From assembly GCA_964343305.1 (NCBI GenBank), contig CAYFJO010000144.1, positions 1 to 23,674 of the forward strand: a stretch of DNA of 23,674 nt. Direction: 5' to 3'. This stretch comes from CAYFJO01 sp964343305. GTDB taxonomy: Bacteria; Planctomycetota; Planctomycetia; Pirellulales; Pirellulaceae. Under the pieces are notes generated by a model. That model had not been told where the DNA came from, did no database searches, and was given only the letters and a program-made list of their open reading frames with translations. A program made the translations under genes and the position numbers. This document shows positions 1 through 11,800 of this stretch, piece by piece. Every line of letters starts with the position of its first letter. Positions within the stretch are counted from its first letter, which is position 1.

Positions 1-2104
1 CTTCGCCATCGACTGCTAAACCATTCGGGCCAAGTCCACCTGCCGTATCAACTCGAAAGCGTGCGAAAGTCGTGCCGACTTTGGCGCTTGCCGGAACAGT
101 AAACGGAAATGTTGTCGTGTCCCCAGTATTGAAGGATGAATCGACGATAATGTGCTCAGCCGCCGAGAAAATGCCGTCTTGGTCGAAGTCGAACCAGCCA
201 TTCACCACGCCCGGCGCATCTTGGACGTTCACGATCGCGAACGTAGGACGCCCCGCCGTGAAAGTGCCGAGCGTAACACCGTCTTCGTCGTCACCGGAAG
301 CCATGTCGTCGCCATCTGCGTCAGGCGATTGGTTTCCGTTTGCTTCGCGGTCAACCGCGTCTCCCAGACGCGGCCCGCGAATTGGGTGTTGCGGACCACC
401 GTCAATGATCGTGGTTTGATAATTGCCTTTTCCCGTCCCAATTCCCGTGTCTGGCGCATCGCCAAAGTCGATGTCCAACAATTCCACTTGGTGATCTTCG
501 ACTTCACCATCGGAAGCTGGCCCCACGGAGGCCAGGTTGCCCACTGAACTGACGCGAACTCGCATGAAGGTCAGACCCGCGACGGAGGTCGACGGTACGA
601 CAAAATTAAACGGCCTAGTGGCGCCCTCCACAACCGGCTGGCTGTCGATGATCTTGGATTCGAAGAAACCGTCACGGTCAAAGTCGAGCCAGGCGTCAAC
701 GAACCCGCCAGCCTGTGTTACTTCCACTTCAATCGTTGCTCTGCGCCCCACGGCAAACGTGGGCAGCGGAGTGGCTGGGAAAAGGTCGGACGGGAAATTC
801 ACCCCGTCCTCGTCGTTGATGCTGTCCAAGTTGTCGCCATCACCCAGGATGGATTGGAACCCATCATTTTCCACGTCGATCAAGTCTCCCAGACGCGGGC
901 CGCCAACTGTGTGCCTGGCACCGTTGTCGGCCAATGTGGTGCGGTAGTTTTGAAATCCAGTTCCAAATCCAGAATCCGGCGCGTCGCCATAGTCCAACTG
1001 GTCGAGGATGACGACTTGATAATCTTCCACTTCACCGTCCGGTGCACTCCCGGTCGGTGCCCCAACTCCGTTGGCACTGACCCGAAACCGCGCAAAAGTC
1101 GTTCCCAGGATGGCGGAAGCGGGAACTGAAATTGGAACCGGTTGAACGGTGTCCTGGCTGATTAACGTGCTGGTGCTGGATATGATTTGTTCACTGGGCG
1201 CAAAAACACCGTCTTGGTTGAAGTCGATCCAACCATCAATTCGACCTGCCGCATTGGTGACGGTGATGGTGGCCGTCGCCCCCTGGCCACGAAACAGGTT
1301 GCTCAAACTCACCCCATCGTCATCGTTACTGCCATCCACGTCGTCGCCAGTCGCATCCGCGCTGGGCTGTCCGTCAACGTCGCCATCAACAAAAAACCCC
1401 AGCACGGGTCCATCTTCCGTCAGCGTGTGCGACGGCCCGTTGTTGCTCACAAACGTCGCGTACGGAGGATCGGGGGCATCGCCGTAATCCGCCCCTTGGA
1501 TCACAATCCGGTAGTCTTCCACTTCGCCGTCCGCGGCCGGACCGACGGGTTCCAAATTACCCACGGAACTGACCCGCACACGCGCATAGGTTGGACCAGA
1601 GATGGCGGTCGCCGGAACTGGGAAACTAAACGTCTGTGTGTCATCACGGGCGACAAACTCGTTGTTGACTACCTTGACTTCGAACTCCCCGTCATGGTCG
1701 AAGTCGATCCACGCGTCGACACGGCCATCTGCCCCGGTCACCGTCACGTTGATCGAACTCACTTGTCCGGGAGTCAGTTCGGCAAACGACACACCGTCCT
1801 CATCATCCACACCGACATTGTCATCGCCATTTGCTCCGTTCGAAGGAAGTCCGTCGGCTTCGGTATCCACTCTGCTTCCCAAAACGGGAGCATTTTGAAC
1901 CACTTCGTGCGAGGGACCATTGTTTCCGAACGTGGTCTGATACATCGGTTCGGGCGCATCACCAAAATCGGCCGCCAACAGAATGCGTTCTTCCATGGGT
2001 TCAACACGCAGTCTGTGTTGATCCAATTCGCGCCGCGATCTGTTTGGCGCGCGTTTCTTGCTCACCAGCCATCGCTTAAAGGTTTCTAGCAATTGACTAA
2101 TCAC
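1..2104 (-). CDS. Partial giant GEVED-repeat surface protein, N-terminal ~701 residues (3' end outside window)
   Basis: Seen: reading leftwards from GTG at 2104-2102, the frame appears open to base 1 (translated at both ends and in the first two repeats, read more quickly between). The product starts MISQLLETFKRWLVSKK, then a basic stretch, then RVEPMEERILLA, which is the planctomycete LEPR-XLL-type leader also found in the 6819-residue neighbour. The first GEVED module (ADFGDAPEP...) follows at once, with no passenger region between. Three complete modules end in GEVEDY/GEVEDH near 1520, 1025 and 497. The fourth is cut by the window edge after DGE. Each is about 165-175 residues with the pattern DFGDAPD / NGPxH / DxExDG / GDD / DEDGV / VDAWIDFDxDG / FARVRVS / GEVED. 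The start choice rests on a good ribosome site (GGGAGA, 9 nt upstream), the absence of a nearby in-frame ATG, and the match to the neighbour's leader. Family knowledge: GEVED domains occur in bacterial surface proteins. Inferred: exported, Ca2+-binding surface protein. The C-terminal domains are unknown. Confidence 0.88.
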   Translation of the reverse strand, partial: MISQLLETFKRWLVSKKRAPNRSRRELDQHRLRVEPMEERILLAADFGDAPEPMYQTTFGNNGPSHEVVQNAPVLGSRVDTEADGLPSNGANGDDNVGVDDEDGVSFAELTPGQVSSINVTVTGADGRVDAWIDFDHDGEFEVKVVNNEFVARDDTQTFSFPVPATAISGPTYARVRVSSVGNLEPVGPAADGEVEDYRIVIQGADYGDAPDPPYATFVSNNGPSHTLTEDGPVLGFFVDGDVDGQPSADATGDDVDGSNDDDGVSLSNLFRGQGATATITVTNAAGRIDGWIDFNQDGVFAPSEQIISSTSTLISQDTVQPVPISVPASAILGTTFARFRVSANGVGAPTGSAPDGEVEDYQVVILDQLDYGDAPDSGFGTGFQNYRTTLADNGARHTVGGPRLGDLIDVENDGFQSILGDGDNLDSINDEDGVNFPSDLFPATPLPTFAVGRRATIEVEVTQAGGFVDAWLDFDRDGFFESKIIDSQPVVEGATRPFNFVVPSTSVAGLTFMRVRVSSVGNLASVGPASDGEVEDHQVELLDIDFGDAPDTGIGTGKGNYQTTIIDGGPQHPIRGPRLGDAVDREANGNQSPDADGDDMASGDDEDGVTLGTFTAGRPTFAIVNVQDAPGVVNGWFDFDQDGIFSAAEHIIVDSSFNTGDTTTFPFTVPASAKVGTTFARFRVDTAGGLGPNGLAVDGE

Positions 2105-2113
2105 GATGTGATT

Positions 2114-2119
2114 TCTCCC
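2114..2119 (-). promoter_or_regulatory. Shine-Dalgarno site for the GTG-start GEVED gene
   Basis: On the minus strand GGGAGA lies 9 nt upstream of the GTG at 2104. This decides the start: no in-frame ATG, GTG or TTG lies just upstream, and starting here gives a leader that aligns with that of the giant neighbour. Confidence 0.6.
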
Positions 2120-2234
2120 ACGGGTCTTCCCAGACAGAGATCGTGCGAATCCGCAAGCGCCTCTTGCAAATCTGATCCGGGTCTTTGTTGGGAAAATAGG
2201 ATGTAACAACGGGGGGGAAGAGTACCAAGACTCC

Positions 2235-2262
2235 ATCGTAGTTACGTGAAGTTGGTTGTCAA
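2235..2262 (-). promoter_or_regulatory. Candidate sigma70-like promoter for the 1-2104 gene
   Basis: Minus strand: TTGACA (2262-2257, perfect -35 consensus), a 16-nt spacer, then TACGAT (2240-2235, 4 of 6 -10 matches). Transcription would start near 2228, giving a leader of about 120 nt before GTG 2104. It sits in the only non-coding gap upstream of that gene. Inferred from consensus alone; planctomycete promoters are often poorly conserved. Confidence 0.4.
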
Positions 2263-2327
2263 AAAAGACTTAGTAACATCGCTATCTTCCAAATCATCAA
2301 ATCAAATGGTTTAATTGATCAACTCAC

Positions 2328-2345
2328 ACAGCGGCTAATCGCTGT
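2328..2345 (-). terminator. Weak hairpin after giant gene stop, possible terminator
   Basis: ACAGCG (2328-2333) and CGCTGT (2340-2345) form a perfect 6-bp stem with a 6-nt loop, starting 3 nt after the TAG stop at 2351-2349. No T-tract follows on the minus strand, so it is not a canonical intrinsic terminator. It could stabilise the 3' end or be chance. Confidence 0.25.
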
Positions 2346-2348
2346 CAC

Positions 2349-2862
2349 CTAATCCGTCCACTCTCCCAGCGTCAATACTGCCAGGTCCCCATCCGTGGGC
2401 AATCGACGAATCCCAGTGTCTAACCAGCCGTTCATCAACTTGTTGGAATGGACATCCTCATAATCATCACCCAGACCGAGTACATGTCCTAGTTCGTGAA
2501 GCACAACGGTCAACAAGTCCATTTGGCGCGATCCAGCGCCGTCGCCGGCCGCCGTCAACATGCCGTTGGTAATCAGTTCGAATTCGCTGTTGTCGTACGG
2601 CGTCGCGTCGACAAACCAGCCGTATCCAGCAGCGTTGACGTCCAGCGTGATGGTGCTGCCCAACGCTTCGCCAAGCCGTGCGCCGCTCAAGTCCGTGATC
2701 CGAACATCCACTTGCCGGAGCATTTCAACCTGCGACTGGCTTAAGCCCGAACCGGCCCACCGGTCAATGGCCGCGGACACAATCGGAATCAGTTCGACCG
2801 AGGTCAGTTCGGTGGTCGGGTCGGACGCTTCGATCGCGCCATTGGCTGCCAGCAGGGGCGAA
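2349..2862 (-). other. C-terminal metzincin-like (snapalysin-type) protease domain of giant protein
   Basis: Residues about 6650-6819. The zinc motif HELGHVLGLGDD gives ligands H6771, H6775 and D6781 with catalytic E6772 and the metzincin Gly at 6778. LMNGWL (M6792) is a plausible Met-turn, followed by IRRLPTDGD. Upstream ITLDVNAAGYGWFVDATP matches a block often seen before such motifs in planctomycete giant proteins. Asp instead of His as third ligand is the snapalysin arrangement. Activity and cleavage are inferred only. Confidence 0.75.
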
Positions 2863-5800
2863 TTGAACCAATTGCCGGTGACGGGAACGTCTGTCGCCGC
2901 ACCAAATACGAAGCGGGCGTCGAGCAGGGGATCGTAGACGCCGTTTCCGTTGGAATCCTGGATAAAGAATCCATCCCGGAAGACGCCCAGATCCGTCTTG
3001 CGGTCGCCATTCCAGTCCCCAGGGGCCGCCTTGTCCGTCGAGGCGCCAAAGACACGAACGGCGTCACCACTGTCAAAGACATAATTATTGTTCATGTCCA
3101 GGAACCATTGGCCCGTGTTTGGACGCCGTACGCCCAAGTCATCAATGCCGTCGCCGTTCCAATCTCCACTGACTCCTTGGTCGGTCGTTGCACCGTAGAA
3201 AGAACGGACGTCGCCACCATCCCATTGACGGTTGCCATTCTTGTCTAACAGGAAGATATAGCCCCGGCGTACGCCAATGTCGTCGATGCCGTCACCGTTC
3301 CAGTCGCCAATCACTGGCTGATCATTAACGGCTCCAAATGGAATGGCCGCGTCAACCACGGTATTGTCGAAGAGGCCGTTTTCATTCAGATCCAGATAGA
3401 ACGTGGATGTACTGGAGCGATAAATGCCGATGTTGGCCGTGCCATTTCCGTCCCAGTCGCCCGCGATCGGAACGTCGCTTGGAGCACCGAAGAACGTCAC
3501 CGAATCGCCACCCGCCGTACCGTCGTAAGACGAGTTGTAGTTCGTGTCCCGAAGGAACTGACCATTGCGATAGACGCCGACCGCGGTATTGCCCACCGTC
3601 ACTCGGTAATCCTCGACTTCGCCATCAAGTGCGGCGCCGGTCGGGCCCAAATTGCCTGCGCCGTTGATACGGAAGCGGGCAAACGTGTCGCTGCGAATTG
3701 CATTGTTCGGAACGCTGTAGACGAGATTTGTCGAACCCACGCCCAGGGACTGGTTGGTAATAATCTGCTCGTTCAAATCTGTCCAGTCGCCGTCACGATT
3801 GAAATCGATCCACGCGTTCAGGACACCGGGAGCAGACGAAACCGTCACCTCCACCGTACCCGTTGCGCCGGGGACGATGCCTGTCAGAAATTGAACACCA
3901 TCCTCATCGTCCGTACCAACGCTGTCATCTCCCAAAGCAGCCAATGAGTGGAAGGCAAACGATTCAATATCCACAAACGTGCCAAGTACTGGACCGCCGG
4001 TTAAGTGCCGCGCACCGTTATCCGACTCGTTGGTTTGATAATCCAGCACACCTGTGCCGTCCGCCGGGTCTGGTGCGTCGCCGAAATCCAAACCCGCTTG
4101 ACGCACCACGGCCGGGTAATCTTCCACTTCCCCGTCTAGCGCCAACCCAATCGGGTTTTGGGCTGCCAAGTCGGTGCTGATTCGGAAGCGGGCGAACGTG
4201 TTGCCGATGAACCCGGTTGGTACGGTTGGGAAGTTGACGGTCACGACAGAGCCCACCGTCCCGTCCGCCACCGTCACGGTACCGCGTTCGGTCGAATTGC
4301 TGAAGATGCCGTCACCGTTGAAATCAACCCAGCCATACAGGGTTGCCACGGATCCAGACGTGTTCGTCACCCGTACATCCACCGTGGGAGATGCCCCGTG
4401 CTGGACGTCCAATTGGCTGAGCGGACTGACCAAGCCATCTTCATCGTCTGGCGCTCCATCGTTGTCGTCGCCATCAGCATTGGAGTTCTGGCGGGCGGTC
4501 GGTTCAGAATCCACGGCGGTTCCCAGGAACACATTGGGAGTCTGTGGCAACACGTGACGCGGTCCGTTGTCGGCGGCCGTGGTGTTGTAATTCGCCTGGC
4601 TCGCGCCAATCGCCGGATCGGGAGCATCACCCAAATCAATCGCCTGCTGGACGATCGTCACCTGGTAATCTTCGACCTCGCCGTCACCGGCTAACCCAAT
4701 CGACGTCAAATCGCCTAACGAACTCACACGGAACCGAGCGAAAGTCGGCCCGGCCAATGCCGAGGAAGGAATGGTGAAACCGAAAGTGCCCGTGCTTCCG
4801 GCCGAGATGAATTGACTGTTAAGGATCTGTTCCGTTGCGTCGTCGTAAATGCCGTCTTGGTTGAAGTCCATCCAGGCGTCGATCCGGCCGTCTGCTCCTT
4901 GGACAGACACATCAACACTCGCATCCAGACCGTTGATCAACGTACCGTTAAAGGTGACTCCGTCTTCATCCGCTAGATTGTTCCCGTCGTCGCCGTTGGC
5001 ATTATTCGACGCCAATCCATCGGTTTCATGATCGATAAGCGCTCCCAAACGCGGGCCGCCTAAGACATGACCTGCACCATTGGATTGTCGCAAGGTGGCA
5101 TAGTCGCCGGGGCCGCTACCGGCCGTCAGGTCCGGGGCATCGCCGAAGTCAATCGCTTTAATGGCGACATGGTAGTCTTCGATTTCGCCGTCAAATGCCT
5201 GCCCCTTCGGCCCTAGATTGCCGCCCGTGCTGACCCGCACACGTGCATAGGTATCGCCCAGCTTGGCGTCGATCGGCACGGCAAAGGATAGTGCCTGGGT
5301 TGTGCCCGCAATAACTTGGACATTGCCGAGGATTCTTTCACTGGCTTCAAACGTTCTACTCTGGTCGAAATCGATCCATGCGTCCACACGACCAGTGGCA
5401 CCAGTCACCGTGACATTGGCCAAACCGTCACTGCGACCCGCGACGAGATTGGCGAAGGTGACGCCGTCTTCGTCATCCGAAAAGGTGGAAGACGCGGCGG
5501 CAAAGTCGGCCCAGTTCAAAACCACATTTTGCAGGATACCACCATCGGTAAAATCAGGTTGGGCGTTAGTATTCGCACCAGGAAGACCGCCGTTCCAGTA
5601 GCCAACCGAACCGGGCAAGCCAACGTCGGTAAAGATAACTCGGGAACCGACACCAGGAATCGTTGCCAACGAAACCGTGTTCACCGTGCCAGGCTGCAAC
5701 TGATCGTCATTATAGCCCGATCCGGCGAACGAGACGCCGCGGAAATCACCATATGGCCCGTTGAGAATCCCATTATTCAAGTTGGCCATCTGCCAATTCG

Positions 5801-8800
5801 GGTTGTAGCTGCCTTGATCGTCCGGGTTTTGGGCACGCACAAGCGTGGCCAGATTCGTATCCACCGGATCGCCCAACGAATCGTATCCAGTGACCAACAA
5901 ATGGCCGCCGTTTTGAATGTAGGTATCAAGACTTGCGGCCACATTGGCTGGCAGTACCGCACCAATTCCACTACCACGCTCGGCGTAAACAATGAAATCA
6001 AACGATGCCAGGAACGAACTGTTCAAGAGGTTCAAGTAGCTGTTGCCAAATTCACCGACAATCTGGGTGACGGTGTGGCCAGCGGTCGATAACACGGTTT
6101 CAAGATTGCCGAATCCGCCGTTGGTGTCGTCAATGAGCAAAATGTCCCCGCCCGTGGTCGGCAAGCCTGTCGTGTCGTCTGCCAACGCATCGGTACTGGG
6201 ATTGCCGTCTGTTTCGGCATCCGTCAAATTTCCTAGCCGCGGGCCGCCGATCGTATGGAATGCACCACCGCTGGCGAGCGTTGTGCCAAAGGTATCCGGC
6301 AGGTCGCCAAAATCAAAGCCTTGAATCTGAACGCGGTGGTCTTCCACTTCGCCATCGCTTGCCAGGCCGAACGGCGAGAGCCCGCCCGCTGAACTGACGC
6401 GGATACGCGAGAACGTCGTTCCCACAATCGCCCCGGTAGGAATGGGGAAGTTAAAGTTTTGGGTCGTCCCATTCGTAACCGCTTGGCTGAAGATGATTTG
6501 TTCGCCTTGGTCATTAAAGTCGCCGTCGGCGTTGAAGTCGATCCAGCCATCGACTTCTCCGCTGGTCCCTGTGACGGTAACGGATGCCGTACCCGTACCG
6601 GACGCAAGTAAGGAACTAAAGGTAACGCCATCCTCGTCATCCGGCGTGCCTGAGCTATCGTCTCCTTGGGCGTTGGCGGACTGTAGACCGTCCACTTCGG
6701 AATCAATGTTGAGGCCCAGCCGTGGCCCACTAATCGCGTGGCGGGCGCCATCGTCGGCTAACGTCGTTCGATAATCCAACGCACCTGTGCCGGGACCCGT
6801 GTCTGGGGCGTCGCCAAAGTCAAGTGCTTGAATGGTGACTTGATAGTCTTCCACTTCACCGTCTGGTGCCAAGCCAGTCGGTCCTAAGCCTCCCGCCGAA
6901 CTGACCCGAATGCGGGCGACCGTGTTACCAATCTGAGCCGTGGCCGGCAGTGGAAAGTTGAAATTCTGACTCGTGCCCAATGGTGCACTACCACCAGTCA
7001 CAACTTGCTCGCCTGGGTCACTGAAATCGCCATCCTGGTTGAAGTCGATCCAGGCGTCGATCAAACCGTCCGCACTCGAAACCGTCACACCAATGTCCCC
7101 TGTGGCCCCGCGGAACAAAGGTGAGAATCCAACGCCATCTTCATCATCTTGCCCGTCGGCATCGTCACCATTCGACGTGGCACTGGACTGGCCGTCAATG
7201 TCGAAGTCAACGGAAGCGCCCAAAACCGGGCCACCGATAATGTGGTGGGGACCGTTGTTCGCCAACAAAGTGTCGTAATCCCCTAGCCCGTTACCTGCGG
7301 AAACATCCGGAGCATCACCGAAGTCGAGCGCTTGAACGGTCACCAGGTAATCTTCCACTTCACCACCTTCGGCATCCACCGCGACACCATTTGGTCCTAG
7401 CCCGCCACTACGGCTTACTCGAACACGGGCCAAAGTTGAAGCCAATGCTGCATTTGCAGGCACGTTGAATTGGAACGCTTCCGTCGTACCGACCAAAACG
7501 GTTTGGTTGATAACGATTTGTTCGCCGACATCGGTAAAGCTGCCATTACGGTTGAAATCAATCCAGGCGTCCACTTGACCGTCTTCACCAGTGACCGTGA
7601 TATCGGTCGTCGCCGTCAAGCCGGCGAACAAGTTCAAGAAGACGACCCCGTCCTCGTCGTCTAAGATGCTGATGTCGTCGCCATCGGCTGTGGGAGTTTG
7701 CTGGCCATTTGTTTCGGGATCAATCAGCGAGCCCAAGCGAGGACCGCCAATACTGTGTCGCGGACCGTTGTTGCTGGACAAAGTCTGGTAATCGTTTGTA
7801 GAAACTCCGCTTGAGATATCTGGAGCATCGCCGAAATCAAAGCCGATGATCTGTACGGCATAGTCTTCCACTTCACCGTCATCCGCCAGTCCGTTCGGTG
7901 GCAGATTTCCTATCGAACTGACACGAATTCGGGCGTACGTCGTTCCCAAGACGGCCGTCGAAGGATTGGAAAACACGAAAGTTGGAGTCGCGCCTGCTGC
8001 AACGGCGATATTGTTGACAATCTTTTCAACACCCTCGAAATTGCCGTTCTGGTTAAAGTCAATCCAGGCATCGACTCGGCCAGCGGTCCCTGTGACAGAG
8101 ATGTCCACGGTCGACGTCTGTCCCGCAACCAGGCTACTGAATGTGGCACCGTCTTCGTCATCGGTATTGAAGTTGTCGTCGCCATCCGCGCCAATCGACG
8201 CTGCGCCATCCGCTTCGTTGTCGACCAATGTGCCTAACCGTGGACCGCCGATGATATGACGAGGGCCGTTATTGGCTTCCAGCGTGTTGTAGTCTCCCGT
8301 CCCTAAACCTGCGGAAATATCTGGTGCGTCGCCGAAGTCCAGTTGTTCAATCGTGATCTGGTAATCTTCGACTTCACCGTCCACCGCGGCACCGGTTGGG
8401 GCAAGATTGCCAGCCGTGCTGACACGGACGCGTGCGAAAGTATCGCCAATCTGAGCGTTCGACGGCACGTTGAAGGTGAACGTCTGCGTTGTCCCTGCGG
8501 TGATGAGCGCCCCGCCGGCAATCTTCTCAGCCGAACCGATCGAGTTGTCGAATACGCCGTTGCCGTTGAAATCGATCCAGGCATCCACACGACCGTCCAC
8601 ACCTGTGACGGTGATGTCCGCGAATCCAATGCGTCCGGCGAACACGTTGCCAAACGTGACGCCATCTTCATCTAACAGGTTGTCGTTATCATCACCAAAC
8701 GCGCTAGCACTTTGGAACGCATCTGCTTCGGCGTCGGCCAAAGTCCCCAGACGCGGGCCGCCGATCGAATGTCGCGGGCCGTTGTTGCCGAGTAACGTCT

Positions 8801-11800
8801 GATAGTCCCCTGCTCCCGTTCCGGCTCCCAAATCCGGAGCGTCGCCGTAGTCAAAACCTTGGAAAGTAATCAGGTAATCTTCGATTTCGCCCGTGGAAGC
8901 AAAACCGGTTGGAGGAAGGCTGCCCCCGGCGATGGCGATGTCTGAGGGGGCGACCAGGCGAACGCGGGCATAGCTGTTGCCCAGCACCGTTGTCCCAGGA
9001 ACGGTAAACGCTGGTAATTGGAATGTGCGGTTGTTGGACAACTGCATGTCCAGCGCGATGCCGTCATATACTTTTTCACCGCCGTTGACGATGTCGGGAT
9101 TGTTGTTGAAAACTCCGTCACCATTAAAGTCGATCCACGCATACACTCGAGCGTCGGTGGTGCCGGCTCCTGTCGGTGTTGGATGAGACACTTCCACGTC
9201 CAATGAGGCCGAAAGGCCAGCGACCAGCAGCAGCGTGCTTCCGCCGGAGGAGTCACGGAAGATGACGCCGTCTTCGTCATCCAAGCCACCTGTTAAGTCG
9301 TCTGCATTGGCATTGATGTTTGGCTGGCCATCGGTTTCGGAATCACGGTTCTTCCCAAGAATGGGATGCGACGCATCCACTTGATGGCGGGCCGGATTTC
9401 CGCTAGCTAAAGACGTGCCAAAGGAATTCGGGGCATCACCAAAGTCCAGCGTTCCAATGACAATACGATGGTCTTCGACCTCACCATCGAGATCCGCGCT
9501 GCTGGCGGCTGTCCCGCCCGTTGGACCCCAAGGATCGCCAGCCGGATTCGTGCTGCTGATGCGAACGCGGCCGTAGGTGACACCTGGCGTTGCCGCAACA
9601 GGAACGGTAAACGGAATCGAGAAAGTGGCCGGTGCTTGATTCAAGTTCACGGACTGGTTGACAACTTGTTCGTTGGCATCCGTGAAATCGCCGTCGCGAT
9701 TAAAGTCGACCCAAGCCTGGATGTAGCCCGTTCCCGAACCGCTGCCCACACTGGCCGTAACGGCTAACTGGGCATCCGTCTGGCCCACCACCAAAACATT
9801 CGCACCAACTCCGTTGAAGGAAGAACCGTCCTCGTCGTTGGCACCTGTGTCCGGCGGGTTGGTATCGTTGGCATCATCGCCATCCGCATTGTCGCTTGGC
9901 TGTCCGTCACCTTCTAAGTCGACGATTCCCATTCGTGGGCTGGTGACGTTGACGATGTGTCGCGGTCCGTTGTCGACAAACAGCGTTTCATAATCGAAGG
10001 CGGTCACACCAGATCCAGGGCCTGCCGTGCCGGGAGCCAAATCTGGGGCGTCGCCGAAGTCGAGCGACTGGATGTTCACCAAGTAATCTTCCGCTTCGCC
10101 GTCGTCGGCTACTTCATTCGCGCTGGTGAAGCTGGCATTGTCGCTGCGAACGCGAACACGAGCGAAGGTCGCACCCAGTTGAACGACAGATGGATCGGCC
10201 AGGTTGCCAGGAACCGGGAATCCTGACAGTGTTTGCGTGATTGCGTTGGCCACGACAAATTCGGCATTGATGACTTTCTCGTCTGCATCAAAACTGCCGT
10301 TTTGGTCAAAGTCGATCCAGGCGGTGATATAGGCATCGCTGCTGGGATTCTCCGGGTTGTCCACGGTCACGGACAATCTTCCGGTTTGACCGATGAACAG
10401 ATTGGTGAAGAACACCAGGTTGTCTTCTTCGTCATCGGTGTTGTCCAACACGTCGTCGCCGGTTCCATCGAGACTGGTATGTGCGACCGTTTCCGCATCG
10501 ACGATCGTTCCCAACAATGGCCCGCCAATCTTATGCTCACCGCCGGACGTCCCATCACTAGGTCCGTAACTCGCCGGAGCGTCACCAAAGTCAGTACCTG
10601 CAATTTGGACCAAGTGATCTTCTACTTCCCCGTCTGGAGCGAGCCCCGTGGGAAGAAGCAACGGATCGGAGAGCCCAACCACGCGGACGCGGGCAAAGGT
10701 GCTGCCAATCGCCGTGTCTTGCGAGACCGAGAACGGGAATTGCACCACACCAGCCGCGTCGTCCACAAAAACGTTGTTGACGACTTTTTCTGAAGCTTCA
10801 AACAAACCGTTTTGGTTAAAATCGATCCAAGCATGTGCAAAGCCGTCGGCGGTATTGACGTCGATCAGCAACCGCCCCAAAGTTCCCGCCGTCAACTTGC
10901 CGGGATTCTCGGTCGAATTGAACGACACCCCATCTTCATCGTCAAAGCCGCTGAGCACCAGCGAAATGGCGTTGTCCACATTGCTGACAACGGCCACGTC
11001 AGGTCCGCCGCTATTCAATTCACCGACCGCCAGTGCAATCGCGCCTTGGCCCGATGTGAAGCTGGTCGCGTTGCCAAAGCCACCGGTCCCGTCACCAAAC
11101 AGCAAGGAAACATTGTTCGAGTTCTCGTTGGCCACCACGATGTCGCTAAGGCCATCGGCATCGAAATCAGCAAGGGCCAGGGCACTGGGATTGTCGTTGA
11201 CGACAAAATTCGTCACCGCCCCAAAGCTGCCAGCCCCGTTGCCTAGCCGCACAGAGATATTGTCATCGGCGCCGTTCGCCGTGACCACATCAGCACTGCC
11301 GTCTTGATTGAAATCGCCAATGGCGATGGATCGTGGATTCGTTCCAACCGGGAAATTCACGGCAGCCGCAAAGCCGCCCAAGCCGTTGCCTAACCGCAAG
11401 GAAATGTTGCTATCGGTGAAATTGGCCGTGGCGAAGTCTTGCCGGCCGTCTCCGTTGAAATCTCCAAGGGCAATGGACCGCGAACCGGCGCCCGTGGCAA
11501 ATGTTGTCGCCGCGCCAAGTGTCGCTCCGTTGCCCAACAGCAGCGAAACATTGTTGGTCGTGGCGTTTGCCACCAAAACATCTGGATTCTGATCGTTATT
11601 TACATCCCCGACCGCCACGCCCGATGGGCCCTGGCCGCCACCAAGCGCAAACAGGACAGCCGCTCCAAAGCTACCTGTGCCCGTACCAAGCAAGACGGAC
11701 AGGTTGTCGCTCCCAAAATTGGCGACGATCAGATCTAGATTGTCATCAGCATTAATATCTCCCGTCGTGATGGCCCGTGGATTGGTGCCCACCGCAAAAG

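Larger units (their letters stand above)
2105..2348. other. Intergenic gap between giant gene and downstream GEVED gene
   Basis: This 244-nt gap holds the weak hairpin just after the giant gene's stop, the candidate TTGACA/TACGAT promoter, a run of seven C on the minus strand (G7 at 2211-2217 on plus) and the ribosome site of the next gene. I see no small gene or RNA in it. It is more AT-rich between about 2220 and 2320 than the coding DNA on either side, as expected for a promoter region. Confidence 0.6.

Noticed and set aside
1187..2089. 300-codon plus-strand open frame
   Set aside because: It is antisense to the GEVED modules of the minus-strand gene. Its product has no recognisable domain, and the minus frame has leader, ribosome site and repeats.
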